Shown: in pieces, positions 10,714-22,229 of the stretch
How positions within the stretch are numbered: position 1 is the stretch's first letter
Layout: each line of letters opens with the position of its first letter
Source of the DNA: Stemphylium vesicarium
Taxonomy: Eukaryota > Ascomycota > Dothideomycetes > Pleosporales > Pleosporaceae
Assembly: GCA_004380135.1 (NCBI GenBank)
Contig: QXCR01000047.1
Span: forward strand, 248,001 to 312,000
Direction of reading: 5' to 3'
Length of the DNA: 64,000 nucleotides
The notes under the pieces: model-generated
Seen by the model: the letters and a program-made list of their open reading frames with translations, nothing else
Database searches by the model: none
Told to the model about the DNA's origin: nothing
Program-made: the position numbers and the translations under genes

Positions 10714-12506
10714 TCAAACACGATCGTGCGGCTCAACAGGTTTCCCCGCCACACTATCAATAGCATCGAAGCTCTCCCTCGGACTCGCCTCACCAATATC
10801 CTTACCAAACTCTTTCTGCCGCAGTTCCCAGCTCCCCACTCTCTCATGCCCCTTCTTGCCATCGCCCATGCTGACGATGCCAGCGATAGGCGCGACCCTG
10901 TTCTTCGGCACGCTCAGATCAGGGTCTGAAGCCAGCTTTGCCGCGCCCTTGAAGCCGCCTAGATCGGACGTGTCCTTCTTGGTGACGCGGTGGAAACGGA
11001 TGCCACCGAATAGCATGGCGAGACCGAAGATGAGGCCCGCAACGGCGAGGGTAACGACTGCGCCGATGACGCCTCCAACGACGGGGGAGAGCTTGGATTT
11101 AGTTTCTCGGGCTAAGGGGACATCGGGAGTGTCGTCACTGGCAATTTCGCCTTTGCAGAAAGAAGCGTAACTGCTGCACGCGCCGCACCATTCTGATATG
11201 CCGCCCATTGCGATACCGCTGAATAGGTTCTGGAATTCTGTCCATGGTGTTTCCCACCTCGACGGCCCGTTGTGGAAGATCGGGTAGGCGAGGGCTTGTT
11301 CGCTGTCGTAGTCTGTTCCGTTGTGGAATGAGAAGCGCACCCAGAGATCTTGAGGGTCGCTGGGTATCTTGAAATTGGCACCGACGCTGTAGAGCTCGAA
11401 GATCATAGCTGAGCCGTAAGGAGGGATTGATTTGAATTTTGATGACTTTGTGTCAAGCAGCATGAGTGAGATGAGACTTATCATGGCGTCTTCCTCGCCA
11501 AAGTAAAAGGTCAGTGGGTAAGACGTGTCATACTGATGTCCAGGGCTGTTTGCTCGGTTACCGAAAGTGCTCAAGATGGAGGAGGCGAGTGTTTTTCCCC
11601 CGATAGCTTGGTTGTCTGCGTCTGTAGACGAGTCTGAAGTGTTGCCGTAGAGGTTCCACGCAGCCCCGTCAGCGAGATAGCCGAGCTTTTCGTAGACGCC
11701 CGTATAGTCCGAGTCATTCGCAGATAAGGTCTCGTAGATGGTAGAGTTATGCGTGTACTGGTATGACATGTAGTCGGCTATTTCCAGAGCGGAGCGATAT
11801 TCTCTATTGGGATGATTAGACTCTTTCTTTCTAATCAATCTCACGCTTCAACTTACAGATCAACCTCAGGGAGCATTCCCTCAAACCAATCCAAATTCAA
11901 CTTTTGGTACAGATCAGCGTTTGCCATCTGATTCCCTGTGGCTTCGTCCGTAGTCCAGTACGTCAACGCGGCCACTTGCGCCTCAGGGCAACTTGTGGCC
12001 CCAGAAATGTATCTCGAATTTGGGTCCTCTTCACTGGCGGCATGAATGGTGGCATACTGGTATCCGTTGAGCGGGTACTCGACAGATGATCCGTTCGCAA
12101 GCGAACCACTGAATTCTCCAGTTTCATTGGAGGTTCCGCGAGGAGGATATAAACCTTGCATGAAGGCTTGCGCAGACGAGACCAGGTATGGCTTATCCAG
12201 AGTTTGAACCCATACTTGGTCATTGTTTATGACATCGACTGACAAGCCTTCAAAATGCTCTATACCGAGCCTTTTGGGTGAATCGCCAGCAATGTATCTT
12301 GTTCTGAAATTCTCTCCGAGTGTGTACATTTGGGTGGCGCCTAGCGCGGTGAGCTTCTGGGTGTCATCCCGGAGGATGGGCGTTCGCTCTCCAGTCCGAA
12401 TAAAAGCGAAAGCAGCATGTGTATGGTAGTTATTACCGTCCGGAGTACTCTGGGCGCCGACAAGCCAGGCCGAAGCCAAGGCTGCAGCCGATGTGCGCAT
12501 GAACAT
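10714..12506 (-). CDS. Histidine-phosphatase-like membrane protein lacking catalytic His
   Basis: The protein has 579 residues in two exons, 12506..11857 and 11803..10714. The intron at 11804..11856 has a GTAAGT donor, a CTAATC branch site and a TAG acceptor. A signal peptide is followed by a histidine acid phosphatase / phosphoglycerate-mutase-like ectodomain. Where the family has RHGxRxP this protein has RTGERTP, so the nucleophilic His is Thr. Where the family has HD the protein has FGEEDAM, so the second His is Glu and only the acidic residue remains. Several N-glycosylation sequons are present (HNST, GNTS). One transmembrane helix spans about residues 458-485, followed by a roughly 94-residue charged cytosolic tail. 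The fold call is confident. Phosphatase activity is unlikely, and a binding or sensor role is inference. ATG 12506 gives a proper signal peptide. Confidence 0.82.
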
Positions 12507-13748
12507 GGCGATAGTAAAATTGGGCGGTTGTACCTCAACACCAGTGTACGGCGATGTTGCTTGCTGGGGACGTGAACACCAACGACAAGGCTGAACAAGC
12601 CACAAGCACCGGGATTACATGACTACTTATTCTCGACGGCAGCTCGCATGTAGCTAGTCGTCCGTGCCACTTTCCAAGGCAGACAGGCAACTAACAAGCT
12701 CACCCGTCAGAATAAAGAAACCGCGGGTCCGTGGCCCCCAATAACGATAGCGCCTAGCGGCCTAAAGGCTAGATAGCGTAGATTGAATTCATACACCAAC
12801 TTTCTACGCGCTGACATGTAAGCGGGGTATGATCAGATGTCTGCAACAACCCTACAGCGGGCGCATTCTATGGTATTCCCGTGCAAAATGCGCAGACGGA
12901 TAAACTTCTGCATAGCTTGACCTCATAGGCGCATGAGTGTGGACAGCGCTGCAGTTGCAAGGTATCCGAATTATCCGAGGTGAACACCATCTTTGTGGAT
13001 ACCAAGTTGGTGACTCTTGCGCATCGAACGATCAGAATCCTCTGTCAGATGGGTGGCTGGGACCGAGTAGCAATGGTGTGGTAAGCGGCTGCCGATTCCG
13101 TGTCGTGATTGCACCTTCACATAAGCTAAAGACTGCTATACTCTGTACAGTTAGCCGCCGATGCAACCCAACGCTTCTAGTCACAGTCGCCGATATACCG
13201 GTGTACGGAGAACGGCATGTGTTCAGGTACGGTTGAGAGCATGCTATCCGTCGATGATATCGTGTGTACCAACGGAAAGCTGCCGGGAATACACAGTATC
13301 TGCAGCCGAGCCTTGGGTTCTGCGACAGTGCACATGACGTCCTTTCTCGTGCGTGCACTGTGCCATCGCTTCCGATCATCCATTCAATGGGGGTGTGAGC
13401 TAGATGCAAAAGCAATCCGCGTAAGGAAGATTTTCTAAATCGCGCAGACCGCGTGTGGGTAGGCCTGAATGTAGATGGAGCCTGCCACTGCATCTAGGCC
13501 TCCCACGAGGCTGGCAAGAAGTCGCTACAGGCTCACGCATCTCTCAGTAAGTTTTGTTGCACACGAGGAAATAGTTGCTTGTTCGTTTGACATTAAATAA
13601 TATATCACCGCCAACAGCGGGCGGGTATTGCTACAATGGCCTTCGATGCAGTGGAAGGCCTTGGTCTACCACGCTCAAAACGCCAACCTGGGTCTACCAT
13701 CAAGCGACTAGAACCGGATATACCCTTGCTTCTTCTTCGATCATGAAT
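12507..13748. other. Intergenic region, phosphatase-like promoter and acl1 3' flank
   Basis: About 1.2 kb. It holds the promoter of the phosphatase-like gene at the left and the 3' UTR of acl1 at the right. Overlapping frames on the two strands at 13032-13493 look like random open sequence. Confidence 0.4.
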
Positions 13749-15935
13749 CTACAAGCTGACCTCAACACGACCCTCGGCACCTGGCGCACCACCGGCCTGC
13801 AGCGAGGGAAGGAGGTAGGTGATGTCGTCCCAAGGATGCCTGTAAAGACCAGTACGGAGCCTCTTCTGGTCGAGGAAATGGGCAATCAGACCGATACTTC
13901 GGCCGAGAACGAAGAGACCGTTAAGCACTCCCATCTTAAGGTAGTCCTCAGCCTCCTCGTTAGAGAAAGCACCACCGTTGCGGACAAGATCAACGAAGCA
14001 GACGGCAATGCAACCGTCAACGTTGAGGATCAAGTTGTCCTTCTTGGATGTGGTTACTGACTCGACAGCGAGCGCGTAGTCGAGCAGCTTGGTGCTGGGG
14101 AAGTTCTTCTTTACGTACTCCTTGACGAGCTCGACACGAAGGTCGGGGTTGTTGCGGGACTTGATCCTGTGACCAATACCGGGGACTGGAGAATGTTAGA
14201 ATAGGTAGTTGCACGCTTTCTGGGTTACTTACTGAGCTTGTTCTCTTTCCTCATGGTGTCAACAAAGTCACGGGGGCTGAGACCCTTGTCAAAGGCCTTG
14301 CTGAATTCCTCAGCAGCACCGTCAAGCGCACCACCGAAGCGCGAACCGATGGTCAAAAGACCAGAGACCAACGCACTGATGAGATCCTTTCCGGCACGAG
14401 TAGTGATGATGGTGTTCATAGCACCAGAGACAGCTGGACCGTGATCGGCAGTCAACATGAGCACCATCTCAAGGAAACGGCTAGCGTAGTTGGGAAGACG
14501 GCGACGGAACCAGAGCAATGACATGACACCACCAATACCGATCTCCTCCTTGAAGACGTCAGAGATGGGCATACCGGCGTACAGAAGCTCCTGGCCACGG
14601 TCGTCGGAAATGGTGGAAATGAAAGCAGCAGGCTTTCGGATGAGACCAAGCTCCTGTGCCCATGAGTAGTCAATGGGGATCTTGGGTACGTTGGGCTCGG
14701 GCTTGGGGTTGATTGTGCCGTCCTTGACCAGCTTGTCGTAGACCTGGGCAAGAGTGGTGGGCATATCCTCGAAGGTCTCTGGTACGTAGATGCCAGCATC
14801 CCTCATGGTCTTGTTCTTGGTGGCCGCAGTCTCGAGCTGAGAGTTGGCGAAAGAACCAGCGTGACCGAACTGGACTTCGGTCTTGAGCATACCAGCGACG
14901 GTACCGATGGCCCAGGCAACGATGGGCTTGTTGACCTGGCCAGACTTCACAGCTTCAACGACGCGGTATTCCTCAACACCACCGACCTCACCGAGCAGGA
15001 CGATGATCTTGCAGTCGGGGTCGGACTGGTATCGGAGAACGTGGTCAATGAAGGTGGTACCGGGGTACCTGTCACCACCAATGGCAATACCCTCGAGCAC
15101 ACCGTCGGTGGTGTTTGCGATGATGTTGTTCAGCTCGTTGGACATACCTCCGGACTTGGAGACGTATGAGACGGAACCGGGGCGGTAGAGCTTGGAGGCA
15201 ACAATGTTGTCCATCATACCACCGGTGTTTCCGATCTTGAACGCACCGGGCCTGATACCACCGACGGTAGCGGGGCCGATGATGGTGATACCCTTCTTCT
15301 CGGCAACGTGGAGGATCTCACGAGCACGCTAGCGCAAGTCAGTATGGACGTCAGAAACGTGGTTGTGGCAGTAGCTGCTTACGCGCTCGGGGACACCCTC
15401 AGCAATAATGGCAATGCACTTGATCTGGGGGAATTCCATCAACTCCATGGTGGATTGGTAGACGGAACGCGATGAAGCGAAGTTGACGACAGTGTCAACA
15501 TCGCTGTGCTTGCCAACGGCCTTTTCAACTGTCTGGTAGACGGGCAGCAGAGTCTCGCTGGTTCCCCAGTACCTGGACATGGTCAGACTTTCAGTCGCAA
15601 GAAGAAGTGGGAGCATTGCTTGGCACGCACATTTTGCTGACGAACTGGCCGCCGAATGTGTAGATGATACCGGCCACCGAGGGCTGCTTGCGCTTGCAGA
15701 TGAAGTCAAAGTCAAGCATGCCCTGGACGGCGCGGGGCTGCAGTCCGCTGTTCACATCATGTTAGAGCGCTGCCCAGGAGCATTTTGTGGCTGTGGTGTT
15801 CTCTTACTAGACGAAGCATCGTGTCTTGGGGTGGAAGAGGGTGTGGGCGGCCGGCGGGCTCATGGGCCTCGAGGGCGCGGCGAAGCGACGGATGTTGTCA
15901 TTGGCAGAGAGGCCGTCGGTCGAGGTGGAAGGCAT
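13749..15935 (-). CDS. acl1: ATP-citrate lyase subunit 1
   Basis: The protein has 655 residues in five exons: 15935..15808, 15747..15631, 15572..15383, 15328..14233 and 14185..13749. All introns are 47-60 nt GT-AG. It matches the C-terminal two-thirds of animal ACLY. The CoA-ligase part includes IGPATVGGIRPGAFKIGNTGG and the phosphorylated His in FGHAGSFA. The citrate-synthase-like part includes PGIGHRIKS and DHGPAVSGAMNTI. The C-terminus reads HPWDDITYLLPSL. With Acl2 it cleaves citrate with ATP and CoA to acetyl-CoA and oxaloacetate in the cytosol, feeding lipid, sterol and acetylation pathways. The full length matches ascomycete Acl1. It lies head to head with acl2, implying co-regulation. 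The first exon (43 residues) is poorly conserved apart from RFAAPSRPMSP and CFVYGLQPRAVQGMLDFD across the first junction. Confidence 0.97.
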
Positions 15936-17034
15936 CGTGGCCGTGTGTGCGTCAGTGGTCAATCTGAGGCTTTGATTTATTTCTGGATGGCACGAGGCGT
16001 CAGCAAAAGAGGCCTAGAGTCGAGTCGACGTCGGTGCCCGAAGCAATGGGAGCTGGTTGGCGCTCGGGAGGTTTCGCAGGGTGGGAAAAAATGCTGCTGG
16101 GAGCTCGCTGGGGCAGGCAGGCGAGATGGGAAGGTGGGATGGACGGCAGGCGGGAAGCAGTTCGAGGAGGGGACTCACCTTATGGGTGCAATGCCGGACT
16201 GTGGGCAGAGCAGAAATGCTTGGACGGTTGGGGAGAAGGTTGCTGGAAGGGAATGCGATTCTTTCCGAAGTTTGGGCCCTTACTTTTGGCGGTGTTGAGC
16301 TGGAGATTCCCCTGCACGAACTAAATCGACGTGGCGCTAACCCCAAGTCCCGAGCGGTGAACGGGGACCCGAATGGCGTGCAGTGCAGCGTCGCACCTCG
16401 GAATGGGGGTAAATGAAGGCAATGGCGAGGGCTGCGGGGTCAATGGCCTCTGGTTACGCCTCTCTCGGCGAGCAGCAGGCCCAATACCGTCCGGAATGCG
16501 TCGTTTCGGCTTGTTGATATCTCGTCGTGGGGCTCGTAGGCCATCCGCTGCGCGTGTACCCCTGGTGGGGGGAGTTCGCTGTGATAGGCCAAACACATGG
16601 GCCGAGTGCCTTAGCCCTGCATCTGCCCGCGATTCCCAAGCTCAACACGCAAGAAAAAACATCAGACCGCCTCTCAAGCTCCCTTACAAGCCGTCTGACA
16701 ACTCCAGTTTTGCCAGCAATTCTTCTGAATCCTCCTGTCGACCCTGTGGCAACCCTCAACAAATATAGGTACGTGTCATCTGTTCCGACTGGCGTTTTTT
16801 GCATCCTCTTGTGCCGGCCCCCTCACCATCTTCTCCGAACTTCTTCGTCGCCGGACATTGCATAAGGTGCCGTATCGATATCCGAAACCTGCTGTCGGCA
16901 TTCCGCCTCTGCGAATCTCCTGACCTCCCTTCTCTTTGCCATATCTCTTTGCAGCCCATTGCCTCCCCGCCAGCACGCCAGCACCACATCTTGACCAGCC
17001 ATACTCACTACCCGCAGTTTGACCCCATCTCACA
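15936..17034. promoter_or_regulatory. Shared divergent promoter of acl1 and acl2
   Basis: This 1.1 kb separates the two ATP-citrate lyase genes, transcribed away from each other. The acl2 side (about 16900-17034) is pyrimidine-rich up to the start codon, as in highly expressed fungal genes. The acl1 side (15936-16250) is G-rich, that is, C-rich on the coding strand. Such an arrangement lets one regulatory region balance two subunits of one complex. I did not identify specific factor sites. Confidence 0.6.
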
Positions 17035-18999
17035 ATGTCAGCCAAGTCCATCCTCGAGGCCGACGGCAAGGCCATCCTCAACTACCACCTCACCCGCGCC
17101 CCTGTCATCAAGCCCACTCCTCTGCCCGCCCCAGCCACACACAACCCTCCCTCCAAGCTCGCGTCGCTGCACTTTGCTGCCGACGAGGATGTCAAGGGTG
17201 TGCTCGACCAGGCTGAGGCCACATACCCATGGCTGCTGACCCCCGGCTCCAAGTTCGTTGCAAAGCCAGATCAACTCATCAAGAGGCGAGGCAAGAGCGG
17301 TCTGCTTGCGCTTAACAAGACCTGGGCTGAGGCGCGCGAGTGGATCGAGGCGAGGGCAGGAAAGGAGCAGCGTGTCGAGACCGTCGACGGTGTCCTAAGG
17401 CAGTTCTTGGTCGAGCCCTTTGTCCCCCATCCCCAGGATACCGAGTACTACATCAACATCAACTCCGTGCGAGAGGTACGTTCATTTCTGTCTTTTTTCC
17501 CTTTGCATTCTTTTCGTCAGGTCGTTTCAGTCGGTTTCGAAGGTAAACGTGGGCGCTGCCTCGCGCGGGCGCAGGCGTGTAAAAGACATGTTCGGATGCG
17601 TCGAGCGGAAGCCTGCAGCACAAGTGCGAGCGGAGCGGGAGGCTGGCTTAAACACACGGGCGCATTCCCTGGTTTTGTTTGAAGCCCGGCCGGACGAAGG
17701 GAACGATGCCCGACCCACTTCTGCAAAGCACCTACTCCTTTGCGATACGCACGTCCACTTTCACATGTCATTCTCACTGCTTTTCCAACGTATTACGTTG
17801 CTGTACCAGTCTTTGCAAATTTCCGGCCCTGGTGTTGCGGCTCTTACTAGCTGCGCCTGTGGCCTCTGCGCCAACTTGTCAATCTTGTCAATCTTGTCCC
17901 GATCTGGACGCTAACATCTCCGCTTAGGGTGACTGGATCCTCTTCACCCACGAGGGTGGTGTCGATGTTGGCGATGTCGACGAGAAGGCTAAGAAGCTTC
18001 TCGTTCCCGTCGACCTCAAGGAGTACCCTTCAAACGAGGAGATCGCCTCTACCCTCCTGAAGGAGGTTCCTGAGGGTGTACACAACGTCCTTGTTGACTT
18101 CATCTCAAGGTTATACGCCGTCTACGTCGACTGCCAATTCACGTGAGTCACCCTCGTGCAGCTGTACCAACATACCGCTGACCAACTACTGCAGCTACCT
18201 AGAGATTAACCCTCTTGTCGTCATTCCCAATGAGGACAAGACCTCTGCCGAGGTTCACTTCCTTGATCTTGCGGCCAAGATCGACCAGACTGCTGAGTTC
18301 GAGTGCGGTGCCAAGTGGGCTATTGCTCGCAGCGCCACTGCTCTCGGCATACCAGCTGCTCCCTCGACGTCGGGCAAGACTACCGTCGACATCGGTCCCC
18401 CAATGGAGTTCCCCGCTCCCTTTGGCCGTGAGATGAGCAAGGAGGAGGCATACATCGCTGAGATGGACGCGAAGACTGGTGCCTCCCTCAAGCTTACCAT
18501 CCTCAACGCTACTGGTCGCGTCTGGACCCTTGTTGCTGGTGGTGGTGCGTCCGTAGTCTACGCCGACGCCATCGCGTCTGCTGGCTTCGCTAGTGAGCTC
18601 GCCAACTACGGTGAGTACTCTGGTGCTCCCTCCGAGACCCAGACCTTCCACTACGCCCGTACCGTCCTCGACCTCATGCTCAGGGCGCCTCAACACGAGG
18701 AGGGCAAGGTTCTCTTCATCGGTGGTGGTATCGCCAACTTCACCAACGTTGCTTCAACCTTCAAGGGTGTCATCCGCGCTCTGAGGGAAGTCGCTCCTCT
18801 TCTCGTTGAGCACAAGGTCCAGATCTGGATCCGTCGTGCCGGCCCCAACTACCAGGAGGGTCTTAAGAACATCAAGAATGTTGGCCAGGAGCTCGGCCTC
18901 AACATGCACGTCTTCGGTCCCGAGATGCACGTCTCAGGTATCGTGCCATTGGCTCTCGTCCCTGGCAAGACAACAGACGTCAAGGAGTTCTCTGGTTAA
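17035..18999 (+). CDS. acl2: ATP-citrate lyase subunit 2
   Basis: The protein has 486 residues in three exons: 17035..17475, 17928..18142 and 18195..18999. It matches the N-terminal ATP-grasp (succinyl-CoA-synthetase beta-like) half of animal ACLY, as in ascomycete Acl2. Visible landmarks are KSILEADGKAILNYHL, LIKRRGKSGLL, GDWILFTHEGGVDVGD, YLEINPLVV and the glycine-rich VAGGGASVVYAD and FIGGGIANFTNVA. With Acl1 it forms the cytosolic enzyme that makes acetyl-CoA from citrate. Intron 2 is 52 nt, but intron 1 (17476..17927) is 452 nt, far longer than nearly all others in the window. Its donor GTACGT, CGCTAAC-like branch region and TTAG acceptor are normal. Frame continuity across both introns is exact. 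Confidence 0.97.
17476..17927 (+). other. Unusually long first intron of acl2
   Basis: 452 nt, GT...TAG, within a gene whose other intron is 52 nt. It interrupts the ORF between SVRE and GDWILF. No coding frame inside it resembles a protein domain. It could hold a regulatory element or a noncoding RNA; I see no structure that decides this. Confidence 0.8.
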
Positions 19000-20045
19000 G
19001 CGCGTGCTTTGTATATTAGGGTCGCGGGTGTAGATTGGGACTGCTTACGGCTCATGGCTAGACAAAGAGTGGACGTTTTGAGAGCTGTGCATGAAATGAC
19101 TGTTTGGGCGAGCCTATTACCTCGCCCGACTTGCTGATGCAAACGGCCGATGATGAAGGAATACAACATTTAATACTTCTACTCTGTCCTCTTTTGATTC
19201 TGTGAAATGTGATGTCTATAGCACAAGTAATTGTTGACCGTGCGCTAGATGTAGTTTCCAGAGTCTAGGTGCGTGTAAAATGTGATTGCCCGCAGCAGCG
19301 CACAATAATTCGACTGTTAAAATGGGTGCCATGTTTGAAGTAGAGCAGTGTTGGACAAAAAGAAAGCAGAGAGTTGTGGTGATGTGGTCAGTCACTTCCT
19401 GTCTTGCTCGCCTCATCGATTTCTCGATTTCAAAAAAGAACAAAATATCAGTCGATACACCAGCCCGCCAACACGCCTTCCAACCGCAATAAGAGTATTC
19501 CAGCGCCGCCGCCCCATGGTGAATACCAGACTGCAGAATTTCTTCCCTCGTCAAATTGTATTCATTGCTTAGGTCCCTCCAGCATCACTGGTTACCCAAG
19601 TGAGTGAATTAAAGGACACCACGAGGCTCGAACTGGGCTCCTGCTGAGGTGGAGACAGGAAGGTGTGTGGGGATAAAAGTGAACCTCCTGATGGAGACCC
19701 GTTACAGGTAGAGATTTTGAAAATTAATAAAATATTATAGATATCGTGCATGTGTGAGCAGATTGCGGATCCAGGACTGGCCTTTCGATCAGCGGATACG
19801 GATGGCGGGGTCTACGGATGACGTATGAGTGGTCGAGGCTGATTCTCCCTCACTCCCATCTAGGAAGGTACGACACCACGTGCACATCTCACTCAAGCGG
19901 CTCGTAGTAGACAGAGACACCGAACAATGATATTCAAACAATATACGCAATGATGCAATGTACGCTACACAAAGCCCACAAACCAAACTCCCTTCGCCAT
20001 GCATGAAATCCAACACGAGGAAAAAAAAACAGAGATCAAGGGTAT
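19000..20045. other. Convergent 3' region of acl2 and the MFS gene
   Basis: About 1 kb between convergent genes. It is AT-rich near 19140-19200 and 19700-19745, likely the polyadenylation region of acl2. A tRNA-like T-arm near 19625 was examined and rejected. No gene is called. Confidence 0.4.
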
Positions 20046-21887
20046 TTACACTGCAATGCCGCGCCTCTTCCAACCGCCAGGACCTCTCCATGCCCACATG
20101 AAGAGACCCATGGCAAACCAAACACTGACAGTCATGGCCCAGAAAGTGGGGGCATAGCACGCCTTTCCATGGCAAAGCACGTCTTCTGGATCCTTCTCGA
20201 TACCTGCTTCACCGCTATCGGCAGCTTTCTGGTACACGGTAGCGTAGACTGCGCCCCACAGAGTAGCGCCTGCAGCCGGTGTCATGGCAAGGATGCCCCA
20301 GTTTGTGCCAAAGTTCTCCACGCCCCAGACGACGGAGACGACAATGGGTGTCAGGGAGAAGACGGCGCCGTAGCCCGCGCCGATGAGTGCAGAGACGACA
20401 GCGAAGCGAGAGGCATGGTTCTGTACCCAACCGGTTGCGAGCAGGAGTTGTCCGAGCGAGAGGATAAATGCAAATGCTACGAGGAAGGTGATGCGGGATA
20501 CGCTAAACTTGCGTGGCTGATGCTCGAGAGGTGGGAGAGATGCAAACGAGTTTCCGACAGACTCTGGGCCGCGGTGATGTTGATAAGCCTCGGCGACAGG
20601 AGCGAGGACGTCGGAGAGTGTGCCAGTGATCAAACGAGCGAGTGTTGAGGTGATGGCAACAATGGATACATGGGTCGCTGGCGAAGTGCTCGTAGCCACG
20701 TGCGCAGGTGTAAGGGTCTCGATGATGGTTCCCAGGTTGTTGATGAAGGCCTCACCAGGCCCGGTGACCAAGAAGAAGCCTCCTGCCAGCCACCACATGG
20801 TCGGGTCCATGATGTAACGACGAGTTTCCTCGTTCAGCAGCCATGTCTTCTTGCGGGCTTCCTCTTCCGCCTTTGCTTTCAGGCGCTCAGCCTCGGACTG
20901 TAGGAAGTCAAAGGTCGAGTCGGAGAGGTCCTGCGTCTCCATAGTGCCGTAGCCATGGTGGTGTGCGGCCTGTGTGAAGAACTCGTCGCGTTGTAGGAGA
21001 CCAGATCTCTCTAGCTCGTCTACAGCCTCATCGATCATCTCCTCCTCATCCATGATACGGAGTGCGAAGAAACCGACGGCGCCTACGCAGAGCAGGAGCA
21101 TGCCCAGGAATAGGAAGAAGCGGAACACGTCCACGTCTCCCCTGCTTCCATCCGCGTTCTTCTCATACAACAGCCGGCTTCCAACCTGACTTTGCCACAT
21201 GCCACTCAGTCCGAAGGCTGCAATGGGCACAGCCAGAGCCACACCTTTGGCGTTTCCACGTCCAAAGTTCTTCGCACATGTTGTTACTGCAGACAGGTAC
21301 ATGCAGCTCGTACCCATGCCGACGAGGGCAAAGGCCAGCACCATGACGCCAAAGGGCCAGCCATGGCCGCCTGCCGAAGGGGGAGGTCCGCTCCTATATG
21401 CAAACGCGGCCAGAAAGTATCCTGCACCGAACAGAGTGCCCGCGAGACCGGCAGGCACGCCAGGGCCCAAGCGATCGCAGAGGTATCCGAAGATGGGTAC
21501 GAGGAGATAGAGGCCGAGTTCGGCGCCGATGGACACGACGTTGACCTGGACCTGGGTGTAGTGCAGCTTGGACTGGAACAAATGTCCATAGAGAGAGAAT
21601 GCGGTGATGCTACCGGCGCAAAGACAGATGACGATGGCCCATACGAAGCTCAGCCAGCGTAGCACGGCGCGCTGCATCTTGACGCGGTCTTGTTCGTAGA
21701 TGCCCTCGGCAACCTGCTCGAAGAAGCTACCGGCGTAGCTGGTTTCCTGGCTGCGTCGTTGCGATTCGGTATCGCTGTCGGGGGCAAGAAGAGGGCGGCG
21801 CGGGGAGTTTGGTGGGTAGTCGAGCTTGTCGATGGTGGTGATGCCAGTGCCATTGCCGCTGTTCCGCTTAGAGGACGGGGGTGACAT
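20046..21887 (-). CDS. MFS transporter, Mch1-like
   Basis: An intronless gene for 613 residues. A Ser/Pro-rich N-terminal cytosolic stretch of about 75 residues precedes about 12 hydrophobic segments, starting with VLRWLSFVWAIVICLCAGSI and ending with APTFWAMTVSVWFAMGLFMW. The cytosolic loop between helices 6 and 7 is long and charged (MDEEEMIDEAVDELERSGLL and beyond). The region FGYLCDRLGPG after helix 2 is the MFS D-R-x-G motif. The layout and these sequences resemble the fungal Mch1 family, related to monocarboxylate transporters and nodulin-like MFS proteins and placed in the vacuolar membrane in yeast. The substrate is unknown. The first ATG of the frame is 21887. Confidence 0.82.
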   Translation of the reverse strand: MSPPSSKRNSGNGTGITTIDKLDYPPNSPRRPLLAPDSDTESQRRSQETSYAGSFFEQVAEGIYEQDRVKMQRAVLRWLSFVWAIVICLCAGSITAFSLYGHLFQSKLHYTQVQVNVVSIGAELGLYLLVPIFGYLCDRLGPGVPAGLAGTLFGAGYFLAAFAYRSGPPPSAGGHGWPFGVMVLAFALVGMGTSCMYLSAVTTCAKNFGRGNAKGVALAVPIAAFGLSGMWQSQVGSRLLYEKNADGSRGDVDVFRFFLFLGMLLLCVGAVGFFALRIMDEEEMIDEAVDELERSGLLQRDEFFTQAAHHHGYGTMETQDLSDSTFDFLQSEAERLKAKAEEEARKKTWLLNEETRRYIMDPTMWWLAGGFFLVTGPGEAFINNLGTIIETLTPAHVATSTSPATHVSIVAITSTLARLITGTLSDVLAPVAEAYQHHRGPESVGNSFASLPPLEHQPRKFSVSRITFLVAFAFILSLGQLLLATGWVQNHASRFAVVSALIGAGYGAVFSLTPIVVSVVWGVENFGTNWGILAMTPAAGATLWGAVYATVYQKAADSGEAGIEKDPEDVLCHGKACYAPTFWAMTVSVWFAMGLFMWAWRGPGGWKRRGIAV

Positions 21888-22229
21888 TGGCGGCAACGGT
21901 AGCGGTACGTGTGACGAGAGATCGGGTGGCGTAGATCACCGTATCATAGTATCATGGCCTGCCCGCTCGGAATTAAAGTCAGGAGCCCTCCGGGCCTGAT
22001 AAACACTTGCAGATGGGGCTCTGCCGGCGACCAGCGGTCAGCGGATGGCACTTGGACTGCACGTTGGTGTTGTCGCGCGAAGTAGCTTTGACGCCATACC
22101 GCCCAGGGAGTGACGCTGCAGCCAAATGGCCGGGGCCACTAGTCTATCGTCGAAACAAGTGCGCAAAGAAATGCGCTCGCAGCAAACACCTCGTCAACCA
22201 CCCGTTAGCCGCACCACCGCCTAGCCACC
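21888..22229. other. Divergent promoter of MFS and RRP42 genes
   Basis: About 340 nt between two divergent starts. It must serve both genes. The plus-strand leader ends GCCACCATGG, a near-optimal initiation context for Rrp42. Confidence 0.5.

Noticed and set aside
19569..19650. Possible tRNA on the minus strand (CAGTTCGAGCC resembles a T-loop)
   Set aside because: The flanking bases do not form a five-pair T stem, and no D arm or anticodon arm can be drawn upstream.
20169..20648. 159-codon open frame on the plus strand
   Set aside because: Antisense shadow of the MFS transporter; no domain.
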